NCBI RefSeq assembly: GCF_030539875.1
Contig: NZ_JAUNXI010000006.1
Coordinates: forward strand, 1-64,000
Direction: 5' to 3'
Length of the DNA stretch: 64,000 nucleotides
From: Methanobrevibacter sp.
GTDB lineage: Archaea; Methanobacteriota; Methanobacteria; Methanobacteriales; Methanobacteriaceae
This document shows positions 49,061-57,767 of the stretch, piece after piece. The notes below the pieces were generated by a model, which made no database searches, was not told the DNA's origin, and was given only the letters and a program-made list of their open reading frames with translations. Both the position numbers and the translations under genes were made by a program. The stretch's first letter is position 1; the number at the start of each line of letters is the position of its first letter.

Positions 49061-49629
49061 TTACTTTTGATAATTTCCACTCTTTTAAGTGGGTAGATTT
49101 TTTTAGCGTTGTGATAAATTTCAGATGCTAATTTACCGTTTACAACAATTTTAATCAATTCATCAAATGAATTTTCAGCTGCCGCTTCAACGAGCAATTC
49201 TTCGATTACTTTTCTCATGTATTTTTGTTGGGAAGATTTTGCTCTTCTAATAGTTACAGCAAGTACATGAAGTTTAACTTTACGGCCGTCTTTGGTAGTT
49301 ACAACAGTTGAAGCATCGATTCTGGAAGTTCCTCTTCTAATCATACTTCTTACATAGTCTGTGGTAGTTTTGTGTCCGGTAAATTTAGTGTTTGCAACCT
49401 CACCTGCAACATTATCAATTTCGAATCTGAGTTTAATGTATTGTTTTGAGAAGTCTCCGGTTAATTCTCTCATAGTAACTTCTACGCCTCTTCCAATTAG
49501 AAGTTCTGGATCTCTTGCTGGAGTTTCTCCGATTTCTTTATCTTCAAAGTTCACTGGTGTTTTAACAGTATACCAGGATTTTTCTTTCCATGTGTCACGT
49601 ACTCTACGTCTTGCTTTTGCTTTTGCCAT
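49048..49629 (-). CDS. rps3ae: ribosomal protein S3Ae (eS1)
   Basis: Small subunit protein of 193 residues on the mRNA exit side. MAKAKARRRVRDTWKEKSWY at the start and YVRSMIRRGTSRIDAST (about 91-107) are typical. GGGTCGAT lies before the ATG. Transcribed alone with a long upstream gap. Confidence 0.96.
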   Translation of the reverse strand: MAKAKARRRVRDTWKEKSWYTVKTPVNFEDKEIGETPARDPELLIGRGVEVTMRELTGDFSKQYIKLRFEIDNVAGEVANTKFTGHKTTTDYVRSMIRRGTSRIDASTVVTTKDGRKVKLHVLAVTIRRAKSSQQKYMRKVIEELLVEAAAENSFDELIKIVVNGKLASEIYHNAKKIYPLKRVEIIKSKVIK

Positions 49630-49949
49630 TATATCGACCCTTTAAAATTATATATTAATATATTATATTAGCGTTATGCCATAAAATTTATAAAATAGTC
49701 TTGAAATTAATTATAGTACTCAAACTAAACTGTAAAAGTGATTTAAACTAATAATAAAGTTACAATCGTTAATTCGACTATTATAAGATATTCTCTGCTT
49801 ATTTAAAGAGAATATGTTTAATTAAGTTTTAATTTATAAAATCCGCCCATAAAGGTTGTTATTAGTTATTTTGTTTATGATATATAAATATTTTTGAAAT
49901 TTTAAAATTAACCCGAAATTTCCATAAAAATAAAAAAAAAGAAAGAATT
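49630..49949. other. 320-nt intergenic region with an inverted repeat
   Basis: AT-rich spacer. It holds the rps3ae promoter (TA-rich near 49650-49670) and a perfect 9-bp inverted repeat at 49788-49815. No gene is visible. Confidence 0.45.
49788..49815. repeat. 9-bp inverted repeat
   Basis: ATATTCTCT / AGAGAATAT with a 10-nt AT-rich loop, about 135 nt past the flavoprotein stop and 160 nt upstream of rps3ae. It could be a terminator or a protein-binding site. Confidence 0.5.
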
Positions 49950-50507
49950 TTACATCATCCAGTCAACTAAATCCCTGACCTGTGCCTGCTCATCATCACT
50001 AGCTGCAAATGCATCTGGAGTATTGTTATTTCCCAAAATAACGCTATCATATGCACCGAAACCAACTACTGAAAATGAAAATCCTGTTTGGGCTGCAACA
50101 GGTTCTGCATTTTTAACTGCTTCTTCATTTCCACCCATAGTGAAAACGATTCCCAATTTTTTATCAGGAGATGGAACATCCAAACCTTTAGCCGGATTGA
50201 AAACCCCGTAGAACCTGTCGATTACAGTGTGAAGAGGCCCTGGCAAACGTCCGAAATAGATTGGTGAGACTAAAAATGCACCATCGACATCTTTTAAATC
50301 AGCCACCAAATCTGTAGCATCATCATCAATAGCGCAGTGGTTCAGTTCCTTACAGGCGTTGTCTGCATGACAGTAGGTGTAATCTTTCTCATATATATTC
50401 CAAATTTCGACATCATTATCTCCTAATGAGTCTTTGATAAATTCAGCGATGGAGTCTGAATTTGCCCCTTTGCGAGGGCTTCCGGTAATAATTATATACT
50501 TAGACAT
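49950..50507 (-). CDS. NADPH-dependent FMN reductase / iron-sulfur flavoprotein-like
   Basis: A 185-residue flavodoxin-fold protein. FMN phosphate loop TGSPRKGANSDSIAE (about 8-22) and SPIYFGRLPGPL (about 100-111) are clear. A Cys set CHADNACKELNHC (about 47-60) resembles the cluster motif of Isf-type flavoproteins but with wider spacing, so cluster binding is unsure. Probably a redox carrier in oxidative stress. Monocistronic. Confidence 0.85.
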   Translation of the reverse strand: MSKYIIITGSPRKGANSDSIAEFIKDSLGDNDVEIWNIYEKDYTYCHADNACKELNHCAIDDDATDLVADLKDVDGAFLVSPIYFGRLPGPLHTVIDRFYGVFNPAKGLDVPSPDKKLGIVFTMGGNEEAVKNAEPVAAQTGFSFSVVGFGAYDSVILGNNNTPDAFAASDDEQAQVRDLVDWMM

Positions 50508-50581
50508 GTTTAAAAGTAAGTCTTTTAAAGTATATATAGATTAAACAGAGGAGGGAATTATTTTACTCATATTGAAAGTTG

Positions 50582-50902
50582 CTAATTTTTCATGAAGTTA
50601 TAATGATCAACATATCTCTTTAATACTTCATCAATAGGTCCCTCGTCCATTACAAGTTTTAAACCGACTTCATTAGCTTTGACCTTAGATTTGAATCCGT
50701 ACTGAACAGAAATTAAAACATCACAGTCACTGCAGGCTTTAATAACCTTGCCTCCCTGATGTTTTGAATCCTCTTCTATTTCAATGTCTCTCTGTTCGAC
50801 GAATCTGATTTCATCCCCGTAATCATATACGTAAATAGATTTTCCCTTTCCGAGGTGCAAATCAACATTTGCCCCGTCGGATGATACAACTGCAAGTCTC
50901 AT
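50582..50902 (-). CDS. NifX/NifB-C-terminal-like protein
   Basis: A 106-residue member of the dinitrogenase iron-molybdenum cofactor binding family (MRLAVVSSDGANVDLHLGKGKSIYVYD, GKVIKACSDCDVLISVQYG). Such small proteins in methanogens without nitrogenase are thought to bind metal clusters. The CSDC pair (about 72-75) may be a ligand. The gene follows the phosphorylase by 10 nt in the rtcB operon. Confidence 0.82.
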   Translation of the reverse strand: MRLAVVSSDGANVDLHLGKGKSIYVYDYGDEIRFVEQRDIEIEEDSKHQGGKVIKACSDCDVLISVQYGFKSKVKANEVGLKLVMDEGPIDEVLKRYVDHYNFMKN

Positions 50903-50912
50903 AATTATTCTC

Positions 50913-51671
50913 CTACACTTCAGCGCCGTCTAACGCATGACGGCAATCGCAATCAGGCAAATCTTCAGCATTTCTTATAAAGCCGTAAATCAAATCAAGG
51001 AGTTCTGTTTCTTTACTGCTGACCATTTCAAAGACTTCATCGATGGTTAGATTATTCGGTGAAATGCCTGCCGCATAATTGGATACAACACATATTGAAT
51101 TATAACATATTCCCCTCTCACGAGCAAGAGTGACTTCAGGAACTCCTGTCATACCCACCACATCTCCTCCAAGCATTTTAAACATTTTAATCTCTGCAGG
51201 AGTTTCAAAACGAGGCCCCTCAGTACAGACATATGTTCCGCCCAGAATTACATCACCTGATTTGGCCAGAACATCCCTTAAAGTCGGACAATAAGGTTCA
51301 GTCACATCAATGTGAATAACCTTGTCCTCATAGAAAGTTTTGATTCTGTTTTGTGAGAAATCCAAAAAATCATCCGGAATGACAAATGACCCGGGTGCCA
51401 TGTCAATATTCATGGACCCTACTGAGTTAGTGGCAATAATTTGGGTAACGCCAACTTCCCTTAAAGCATCAATATTGGCACTATAATTAATTTTGTGTGG
51501 AGGAATGGAGTGATTTTGAGAATGTCTTGGAATAAAAGCCACTTTTTTAGAAAATATTTCTAAAATGGAGACATTTACCTCACCATAATCTGTTTTAACT
51601 AACTTTTCACTGCAGGAGTCTGCTTTTTTGGTGATTTCGTAAACACCGCTTCCTCCAATTATGCCGATCAT
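50913..51671 (-). CDS. methylthioadenosine/methylthioinosine phosphorylase
   Basis: A 252-residue purine nucleoside phosphorylase-type enzyme for methylthio-nucleosides. It has GGSGVYEI, RHSQNHSIPPHKINYSAN (about 50-67), the TEGPRFETPAE motif (about 154-164), and MTGVPEVTLARE with VVSNYAAGIS. The Asn at SNYAAG fits 6-oxopurines, so methylthioinosine is favoured, as known in methanogens. It is downstream of rtcB by 4 nt. Confidence 0.88.
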   Translation of the reverse strand: MIGIIGGSGVYEITKKADSCSEKLVKTDYGEVNVSILEIFSKKVAFIPRHSQNHSIPPHKINYSANIDALREVGVTQIIATNSVGSMNIDMAPGSFVIPDDFLDFSQNRIKTFYEDKVIHIDVTEPYCPTLRDVLAKSGDVILGGTYVCTEGPRFETPAEIKMFKMLGGDVVGMTGVPEVTLARERGICYNSICVVSNYAAGISPNNLTIDEVFEMVSSKETELLDLIYGFIRNAEDLPDCDCRHALDGAEV

Positions 51672-51675
51672 GAAA

Positions 51676-53124
51676 TCATCCTTTACAAACAGACAGAGGT
51701 CTGACTTTAGCTACCAACTTGGCAATGCCCGCTTCATCAGACACCCTAACTACACTGTCAACATCCTTATAGGCCCCAGGAGCCTCTTCTACAATTACGT
51801 TTTTACTGGTGGCTTTAATTTTAATGCCCCTTGAAGCCAGATCATCAGTAATTTCATCTGCATTATAATCTTTTTTGGCTTTAGACCTTGAAAGTATTCT
51901 TCCAGCGCCGTGAGCAGTAGAACCGAAGGTTTCCTCCATTGCAACATCAGTTCCATGCAAAACATATGATGCAGTTCCCATTGTTCCGGGAATCAATACC
52001 GGCTGGCCCACGTCCCTGTATTTTTCAGGGACTTCCTCTCTTCCAGGTCCAAATGCGCGTGTTGCACCTTTTCTGTGAACCAAAACTTCCTCTTCACGGT
52101 TGTAGACCTTATGAGTTTCCATTTTAGCGATGTTGTGAGCAACATCATAGACAATATCCATTTCCATTTCTTTTGCGGATTTTCCCAAAACTTCCTCAAA
52201 GGTTTCACGAACCCAGTGAGTCATCATTTGCCTATTTGCCCATGCGTAATTGGCCGCAGCAGCCATTGCCTGAATATAATCCTGAGCTTCTTTTGAATCA
52301 AGGGGAGCACATGCCAACTGTCTATCGTCAATGCTGATTTTGTATTTTTTATAAGCCTTATCCATTACCCTCAGATAATCAGAACAGATTTGATGGCCGC
52401 ATCCTCTTGAGCCTGAGTGAATCATAACCACAATCATTCCCTTTTCAAGACCGAATACTTTTGCCACTTCCTCGTCATATATTTCATCAACAACCTGAAC
52501 TTCAAGGAAGTGATTGCCTGAACCGAGAGAGCCCAATTGAGGAATTCCTCTTTTTTTAGCTTTATCAGAAACAATGCTTGAGTCAGCATCAACCATTCTT
52601 CCATTTTCCTCTAAAACTTCCAAATCTTCACTCCATCCATAGCCGTTTTCAACAGCCCACTCAGCACCGTAATCAAGCACGTCATTAATTTCGTTTTCGT
52701 CAAGCTTGATTTTGCCTTTGCTTCCAACGCCTGACGGGATGTTTTTAAACAGCTTTTCTGTAAGCTCATCCAATTTTCCGTCAATATCATCAATAGTAAG
52801 ATTGGATTTGATTAGTCTGACTCCGCAGTTAATATCAAATCCGACTCCCCCTGGAGATACAACACCATTTCTTAAAGAAAATGCCGCAACACCCCCTATT
52901 GGAAAACCGTAGCCGAAATGGATATCCGGCAGTCCGATGGAATATCTCTGAATACCCGGAAGGCAGGCAACATTAACAATTTGTTCAATAGCCCCATCTT
53001 CAAGACTGTCAAAATATTCATCAGCAATATAAAATCTTCCAGAAGCCCTCATTTTTTTGTTAAAAGACCCTGGAATCTCATAAACATTATCCCTAACTTT
53101 TTTAATTTCATCTTTAATACTCAT
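51676..53124 (-). CDS. rtcB: RNA-splicing ligase RtcB
   Basis: The 482-residue ligase joins tRNA exon halves with GTP and Mn. It has the metal set in [21 protein letters not shown] and [10 protein letters not shown], and the GMP-binding His in [12 protein letters not shown] (about 398-409). No intein is present. The ATG is preferred over a GTG 9 nt upstream because GTGAT lies 5 nt before it. Archease at 54268 is its activator. The operon continues with the phosphorylase and the NifX-like gene. Confidence 0.97.
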   Translation of the reverse strand: MSIKDEIKKVRDNVYEIPGSFNKKMRASGRFYIADEYFDSLEDGAIEQIVNVACLPGIQRYSIGLPDIHFGYGFPIGGVAAFSLRNGVVSPGGVGFDINCGVRLIKSNLTIDDIDGKLDELTEKLFKNIPSGVGSKGKIKLDENEINDVLDYGAEWAVENGYGWSEDLEVLEENGRMVDADSSIVSDKAKKRGIPQLGSLGSGNHFLEVQVVDEIYDEEVAKVFGLEKGMIVVMIHSGSRGCGHQICSDYLRVMDKAYKKYKISIDDRQLACAPLDSKEAQDYIQAMAAAANYAWANRQMMTHWVRETFEEVLGKSAKEMEMDIVYDVAHNIAKMETHKVYNREEEVLVHRKGATRAFGPGREEVPEKYRDVGQPVLIPGTMGTASYVLHGTDVAMEETFGSTAHGAGRILSRSKAKKDYNADEITDDLASRGIKIKATSKNVIVEEAPGAYKDVDSVVRVSDEAGIAKLVAKVRPLSVCKG

Positions 53125-53290
53125 AGAAATCACAAAATTATTATATTTTAAGGTTTATTCCCAATATTATAAATAATATACTCATCCTTTATATGCAGGC
53201 AAATTTTTTTATAAAATTCATTTAAAAATTTTGCTGAAAAATTAATTTAAAAAACAGAAAAATAAAGATTAAATAAAACTTTAAAAAAAG

Positions 53291-53323
53291 AAAAAAAGGT
53301 AAAAAGCCTATTTTTTACCTTTT
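53291..53323 (-). terminator. hairpin of the broken adhesin gene
   Basis: A 12-bp stem AAAAGGTAAAAA (53294-53305) / TTTTTACCTTTT (53312-53323), with the stop codon in the loop. It is followed leftward by T-rich sequence. The control element survives although the gene is broken. Confidence 0.55.
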
Positions 53324-53811
53324 AACGGTCTTAAACCCAATAGAGCCAAAACCATCAACAAGGCTAAAATAGGATTACCTGTAGCATGTTTAACATCGAC
53401 TGATTTATTAATGTCAGTGTTTTGATTTTCAACAGATGAATTGCCAGGAATATCTGTACCGTTTGTTGAATTATCCGGATTATCAGTACTGTTGCCTGTT
53501 TGATTTCCAGGAACTGTGCTGTTTTTAATAACTTCTGTTGTGTTATTGGCAGTCAGATTACCTATATTGTCTGCGCCTGCAACTACAACATTGGTGAAAT
53601 TACCTGTTTTAGTTGTTTTGAAGAATATTGTGAAATTAGCTGACTTGCCTGCAGCTAAAGAACTATTGTAGATGAATTTATTTTACATTTTTATCCCATT
53701 AATCACCTGTAAAACCAGCGTAAACCAGACCCTCAAAATTATTCTCAATTACATAACCATTTTCAACTGCAGCCACTAGTGTTTTTAACAACAGCTGCAA
53801 AGTTAATCTGA
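53308..53811 (-). pseudogene. C-terminal remnant of a DUF11 adhesin-like protein
   Basis: Reading leftward, fragments in three frames add up to one DUF11 repeat: FAAVVKNTSGC, then VENGYVIENNFEGLVYAGF-TGD, a stop in TGD-stop-WDKN, then NKFIYNSSLAAGKSANFTIF, TTKTGNFTNVVVAGADNIGN. A spacer rich in N/T/S follows, then the membrane anchor ATGNPILALLMVLALLG and a basic tail. At least two frameshifts and one internal stop break it, and the N-terminal part is missing. Methanobrevibacter adhesin genes often decay like this. Confidence 0.85.
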
Positions 53812-53913
53812 CGAAATAACTAAATAACAGACCCATAAGCTATTTAACAACACTATTTTTGCAAAAAGCACATAAAATAAACTGCAAAACCAATAAAATT
53901 TAAAGAAAATAAG

Positions 53914-54234
53914 TTATTTTCTAAATAATGCAGAAATTCCTGCAGCAAGTAAAAATATTGCACTTAAAATATTAATGTACTCTGATCCAAGAATAACAAA
54001 CATTGTTGCGATTATAAATCCAATACCTGCAATTTCAGAATTCTTTTTAACATATACACTTGATACCAATCCCAAAATGGATGCTAAAATAGCAAGAAGG
54101 CCGAAAAGCGGAGTATGAGCATTTCCAAGGTTTTCCAAAATAATCAAAAAAGAACCTGAAAACATACCGATGATTGAACCTATAATACCAAATATCCTTT
54201 CAAAGTTTCTTGATACGGTTCTAGTTCTTTTCAT
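53914..54234 (-). CDS. small membrane protein (DUF4064-like)
   Basis: The 106 residues have a basic start (MKRTRTVSRNFERIFG) and three hydrophobic helices (about 15-35, 40-60, 70-102). It resembles DUF4064 proteins common in Methanobrevibacter. No catalytic motif. Lies between archease and the adhesin remnant and is transcribed in the same direction. Function unknown. Confidence 0.6.
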   Translation of the reverse strand: MKRTRTVSRNFERIFGIIGSIIGMFSGSFLIILENLGNAHTPLFGLLAILASILGLVSSVYVKKNSEIAGIGFIIATMFVILGSEYINILSAIFLLAAGISALFRK

Positions 54235-54267
54235 GAAGATAATTATGTTTCCAATATTATATATAAT

Positions 54268-54681
54268 TTATAAATCAACAATAGCCTGGACTCTTGCAGG
54301 ATTTGTATCACTGACTTCCATCTTGTGAAACGTTATTGCTTTTATTTCTGATTTTCTCTCGTGTTTTGAAAAATCAAATGATTCTCCTTTGATCGTTGCT
54401 TTTAAACGGAAGTTTTCATAAATCTCAACATCAAATTCTGAAAACAGCATGAAATCCACTTCATGGTAAAACAAAAGCTCTTCTAAAAAATCATACAACA
54501 TGGCCACGTTGTCCTGAGAGGTTATTTCAAAGGATATCTCTTTTGACGGTTTTACATCACAAGTGTTGGAAATTATATTAAAAATAGCCAATCCCGCATT
54601 TTCAAATGCTTCACTCAGGTTTTCTCCATAAGCCTTAAAACCTATATCTGCAGTTACATCGAAATATTCGAATTGTTTCAT
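54268..54681 (-). CDS. archease, activator of RtcB
   Basis: The 137-residue protein helps RtcB take up GMP and turn over. The N-terminal FEYFDVTADIGFKAYGENL (about 3-21) and the C-terminal HKMEVSDTN...QAIVDL match the family, with the Asp metal site in DVTADIG. It is near rtcB but not in the same operon; a DUF4064 gene and a broken adhesin intervene. Confidence 0.92.
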   Translation of the reverse strand: MKQFEYFDVTADIGFKAYGENLSEAFENAGLAIFNIISNTCDVKPSKEISFEITSQDNVAMLYDFLEELLFYHEVDFMLFSEFDVEIYENFRLKATIKGESFDFSKHERKSEIKAITFHKMEVSDTNPARVQAIVDL

Positions 54682-54769
54682 AGTTTACCCCAAACAACAT
54701 TACTTTTCAAATGCTCTCTTACTCTTTTTTTATATTAGTCATTTAACAATTTTAAATATAGTGATTAAC

Positions 54770-54949
54770 ATGTTCGAAAATAATGACACCACAATTCAAG
54801 TAGATTTAAGGAAAAAAAGCAGTTTAAAGGACGAAATAATGTTTAAAAACATTGACATTCAATCTTGCATGGTAATGCTTGTAGCAATAACAGCATTACT
54901 TTTATCTGTTATTTCTGTTGTCGCAACTCAAAATCCATACATCATATAA
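54770..54949 (+). CDS. small single-pass membrane protein, unknown
   Basis: A 59-residue protein beginning MFENNDTTIQVDLRKKSS, with a C-terminal transmembrane helix (SCMVMLVAITALLLSVISVVAT). The ATG is preferred over an upstream GTG since GTGATT acts as ribosome site. It faces away from its neighbours and has a promoter-like region of AT-rich sequence. Unknown function; coding status is moderate. Confidence 0.5.
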   Translation: MFENNDTTIQVDLRKKSSLKDEIMFKNIDIQSCMVMLVAITALLLSVISVVATQNPYII

Positions 54950-55056
54950 TGGATTTGATTATTTTTAGAATACCAAACCCTTAGTTGCACATTAGACCAA
55001 GCTTACCATGCAACAATCTAATGTTAACAGAAACAAAATATGATTTTCAGGAAAAA

Positions 55057-56166
55057 CTAAATGACATAGTCATCAGGGGTAAAACGCAATATAATTTCTC
55101 TAGAATTTCCTCTAACCCCTTTTCCTGTAAATTTAGTATCAATCAATCGTACAAATTCCAATTTATCCAAGGTTCGATTAAAAGAAGCGTAACTGGAACT
55201 TGTTTTTTCAATATACATTTCAGCCAATTCACCAGCTTTACAAACACCTTCCCATCCGGCAATCATCTTTAAAAGACTTTTCTCAGCATCATTTAATTTC
55301 TTTAGAGTTTCTGAAAAATCAACTGAAACCAATGAGTCGACGGCTTTGTCAAAATGTTCCTGTTTGATTTCACGGCTGGCTGATGCTTCTGCAAAATTGC
55401 CGCAGGATTTTAAAAGATTAATGCCTGTTCTTAAATCCCCGTTTTCATGAGTATACATTGCAACCTGTTCCAATATGTCATCTGAGATAACTCCAGGGAA
55501 AAATCCTGCTTTTGCCCTGTTTTTTAAAATATCTTCAATTTCAGGATATGTGTAAAGCGGAAAAACTATTTCCTGGGGAATAAATACAGTATTTACGTTT
55601 TTGTCAAATGCGTATTTGAATTCCAGATCAGAGAGTATTGCAAAAATAGCTGTTCTGACACCAGGATATTCCTCATATGCCCTCAGCATGTCATAAAACA
55701 CCTTATTGGCTGATTTTGAGTGGAACAAATAATTAACGTCATCAAGCGCAATAACAAGGGATTTGTTATCTTTCTGAAGATTCTGCATGATTTGGTCATA
55801 TATCCTTGAAAATGGAACTCCTGTTTCCGGTGGAAGATGGCCGAAAATCTTTTTGTAGATTTGTGAAAATATTCCGAAACGGGTTGTGTGAAGTTGGCAA
55901 TTGATATAAACGCAAACTACCTTTTCTGTGTTTTTTTCAACTAATTCAAATACTTTTCTAATGGCTGTTGTCTTTCCGGTTGCAGGAGAACCTAAAACAA
56001 CCGCATTTGAAGGCTGGCCTCCTTTCATGGCAGGCCTTATTGACATTGCCATTGCTTCCATTTGAGTGTCTCTGAAATTATAATCCTGAGGCACATAATC
56101 CGGATCAAAGGCGTTTATATTTTGAAAAAGGCTTTCATCATACATTAAAATATCTTCAATTCCCAT
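55057..56166 (-). CDS. Orc1/Cdc6-type replication initiator
   Basis: The 369-residue AAA+ protein has Walker A GSPATGKTTA (about 58-67), Walker B LVIALDDVNYL and a C-terminal winged helix (about 290-369, ending with LRFTPDDYVI). Methanobacteriales usually carry two; this may be the second. No obvious origin repeats flank it, and it directly follows mptE in the same direction (33 nt). It may be a regulator or back-up initiator. Confidence 0.88.
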   Translation of the reverse strand: MGIEDILMYDESLFQNINAFDPDYVPQDYNFRDTQMEAMAMSIRPAMKGGQPSNAVVLGSPATGKTTAIRKVFELVEKNTEKVVCVYINCQLHTTRFGIFSQIYKKIFGHLPPETGVPFSRIYDQIMQNLQKDNKSLVIALDDVNYLFHSKSANKVFYDMLRAYEEYPGVRTAIFAILSDLEFKYAFDKNVNTVFIPQEIVFPLYTYPEIEDILKNRAKAGFFPGVISDDILEQVAMYTHENGDLRTGINLLKSCGNFAEASASREIKQEHFDKAVDSLVSVDFSETLKKLNDAEKSLLKMIAGWEGVCKAGELAEMYIEKTSSSYASFNRTLDKLEFVRLIDTKFTGKGVRGNSREIILRFTPDDYVI

Positions 56167-56199
56167 GTTATCTACATCTATATTAACTATTATTTATTA

Positions 56200-56919
56200 T
56201 TAATTCAATAAATTGACTATTTCAACCGGTTCATTTTCCAATATCCATTTGGTAAATTCCTCAGCATACACCAGCTTTTTCTTTTTAAACTCGTCTGCAT
56301 CGCCGACGTCCTGAGACATGTCAGGTCTTGAATATTTAGTTACCCTATCTCCGAAGTCCATTCCTGCAAGTGTGATTTCCCGTGCTCCAAGTGCAACCGC
56401 CAGGAACAATGCCCTGTCTCCATCGGTGAATCCTCCGAAGTTGTAGAGAGTTCCTACAGGCTGTGACTGAGTAGTTCCAAGCACATTATTGAAAAATGGA
56501 GTCAATGAAGCTATTTTATCAATATTGTCTCCATGGGCATGAACTACAATGTTTGCTCCGTTAATGTTTGCCAGGAGAATATCGTCAAGATTCCCGTCAA
56601 GGTCGGTAGCTACAATATCCGGAAAAACCCCCTCTTCAATCAGAGCAGTCGTTGCGCCGTCAGCTGCAAGCAGCACATAATCTTTCAGGTCATACTCTTC
56701 ATTTAGCATTTTAATATGTTCTTTAAGAGACGGTCCGGCTCCAAATACGATGAATTTATCTGAAAATCCCACGATTTTTGATAAGTCGTTTAGTGTAAGG
56801 CATTCCTCAGTTGATAAAATTTCATCCAATAGCTTGGCTGATTTTTCATCGCCGCTTCTTGAAAATCCGAAATCGTCAATGATTTCTTTATAATATTTTT
56901 CCCAGAGACCAAATTCCAT
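56200..56919 (-). CDS. mptE: 6-hydroxymethyl-7,8-dihydropterin pyrophosphokinase (MptE)
   Basis: The 239-residue archaeal enzyme for tetrahydromethanopterin synthesis. Typical sequence: FVFGAGPSLKEHI (about 53-65), LAADGATTALIEEGVFPDIVATDLDG (about 81-106), VHAHGDN and GFTDGDRALFLA. It replaces bacterial FolK. GAGGTTTTAAT lies upstream. Confidence 0.92.
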   Translation of the reverse strand: MEFGLWEKYYKEIIDDFGFSRSGDEKSAKLLDEILSTEECLTLNDLSKIVGFSDKFIVFGAGPSLKEHIKMLNEEYDLKDYVLLAADGATTALIEEGVFPDIVATDLDGNLDDILLANINGANIVVHAHGDNIDKIASLTPFFNNVLGTTQSQPVGTLYNFGGFTDGDRALFLAVALGAREITLAGMDFGDRVTKYSRPDMSQDVGDADEFKKKKLVYAEEFTKWILENEPVEIVNLLN

Positions 56920-56970
56920 ATTAAAACCTCGTTATATATAAATTGACCATCAATCATTAAATAATTTATT

Positions 56971-57618
56971 CTATTTTACCTCATTAACATAACTGCCTGT
57001 AATGTAGGCATACAGGTTGTTAATTTGCCTTAGGGTAAAGCCCACCATAAATGCCGCAATTACCGTTCCGATGTTGACTGCTGCAAATACGTCTGTATAC
57101 CACAATCCGCACATTATCAGAGATATAATAACCATTGAAGCGTCAAAGCATATTTTTATTGTTGAAAATCTCCACTGGCTGACAAGTGCAATGGCCTCAA
57201 CACATCCTTCCCCCGGAAGAGGGGCGATATTGGCAGGCATGTAAATGAATATTCCGAATGCAGTTAAAAATATGCTGATTAGCATAAACAGAATGCACAT
57301 CACAGGTGTCGGGTTAAGCGGAATAAATGAAACAGCATAAAGTGCAACATCAGTGAAAAATCCGAATAGTATGCAGTTGATCAGCTGAAGCAGCCTTTTT
57401 TTATGAAATCCCGATTTCAGAATTAAAAACTGGATAAGAATCAGAGCCGCATTAAAGACAAACGTCGTGATTCCAATGTTGATTTTTGTAATTATCGCAA
57501 GAGAATATGAAATTGAACTTATGGGAGTTGTTCCAAGCATTGATATGATTGAAAAGGCCACTCCAAATGACATTATAAAAAGACCAACTACAAACAATAT
57601 TATTCTTTTAGCAAACAT
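56971..57618 (-). CDS. YczE/YitT-type membrane protein
   Basis: A 215-residue protein with five to six hydrophobic helices. The start MSFGVAFSIISMLGTTPISS, and PGEGCVEAIALVSQW in the middle, fit the YczE/YitT (DUF6198-like) family. Function is unknown; transporters are suspected. It ends 51 nt upstream of mptE in the same direction. Confidence 0.75.
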   Translation of the reverse strand: MFAKRIILFVVGLFIMSFGVAFSIISMLGTTPISSISYSLAIITKINIGITTFVFNAALILIQFLILKSGFHKKRLLQLINCILFGFFTDVALYAVSFIPLNPTPVMCILFMLISIFLTAFGIFIYMPANIAPLPGEGCVEAIALVSQWRFSTIKICFDASMVIISLIMCGLWYTDVFAAVNIGTVIAAFMVGFTLRQINNLYAYITGSYVNEVK

Positions 57619-57767
57619 GATACCGGCCTTAGCGTTTTTAGAAATTAAATTTGAAAATCCAGTTTATATTATATATTACAAAATATTTAAAAGCAATAAA
57701 AATTAAAAATCTAATTAGCTTTCAATAAGCTGATGTACAAATTATTTTTATAATGGAGGAAACTTTA

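Noticed and set aside
52611-52793. Intein or extra domain in rtcB
   Set aside because: The protein is of normal length and all motifs run without interruption.
56160-56200. Replication origin next to orc1/cdc6
   Set aside because: Only 33 nt are available and no origin recognition repeats are visible.
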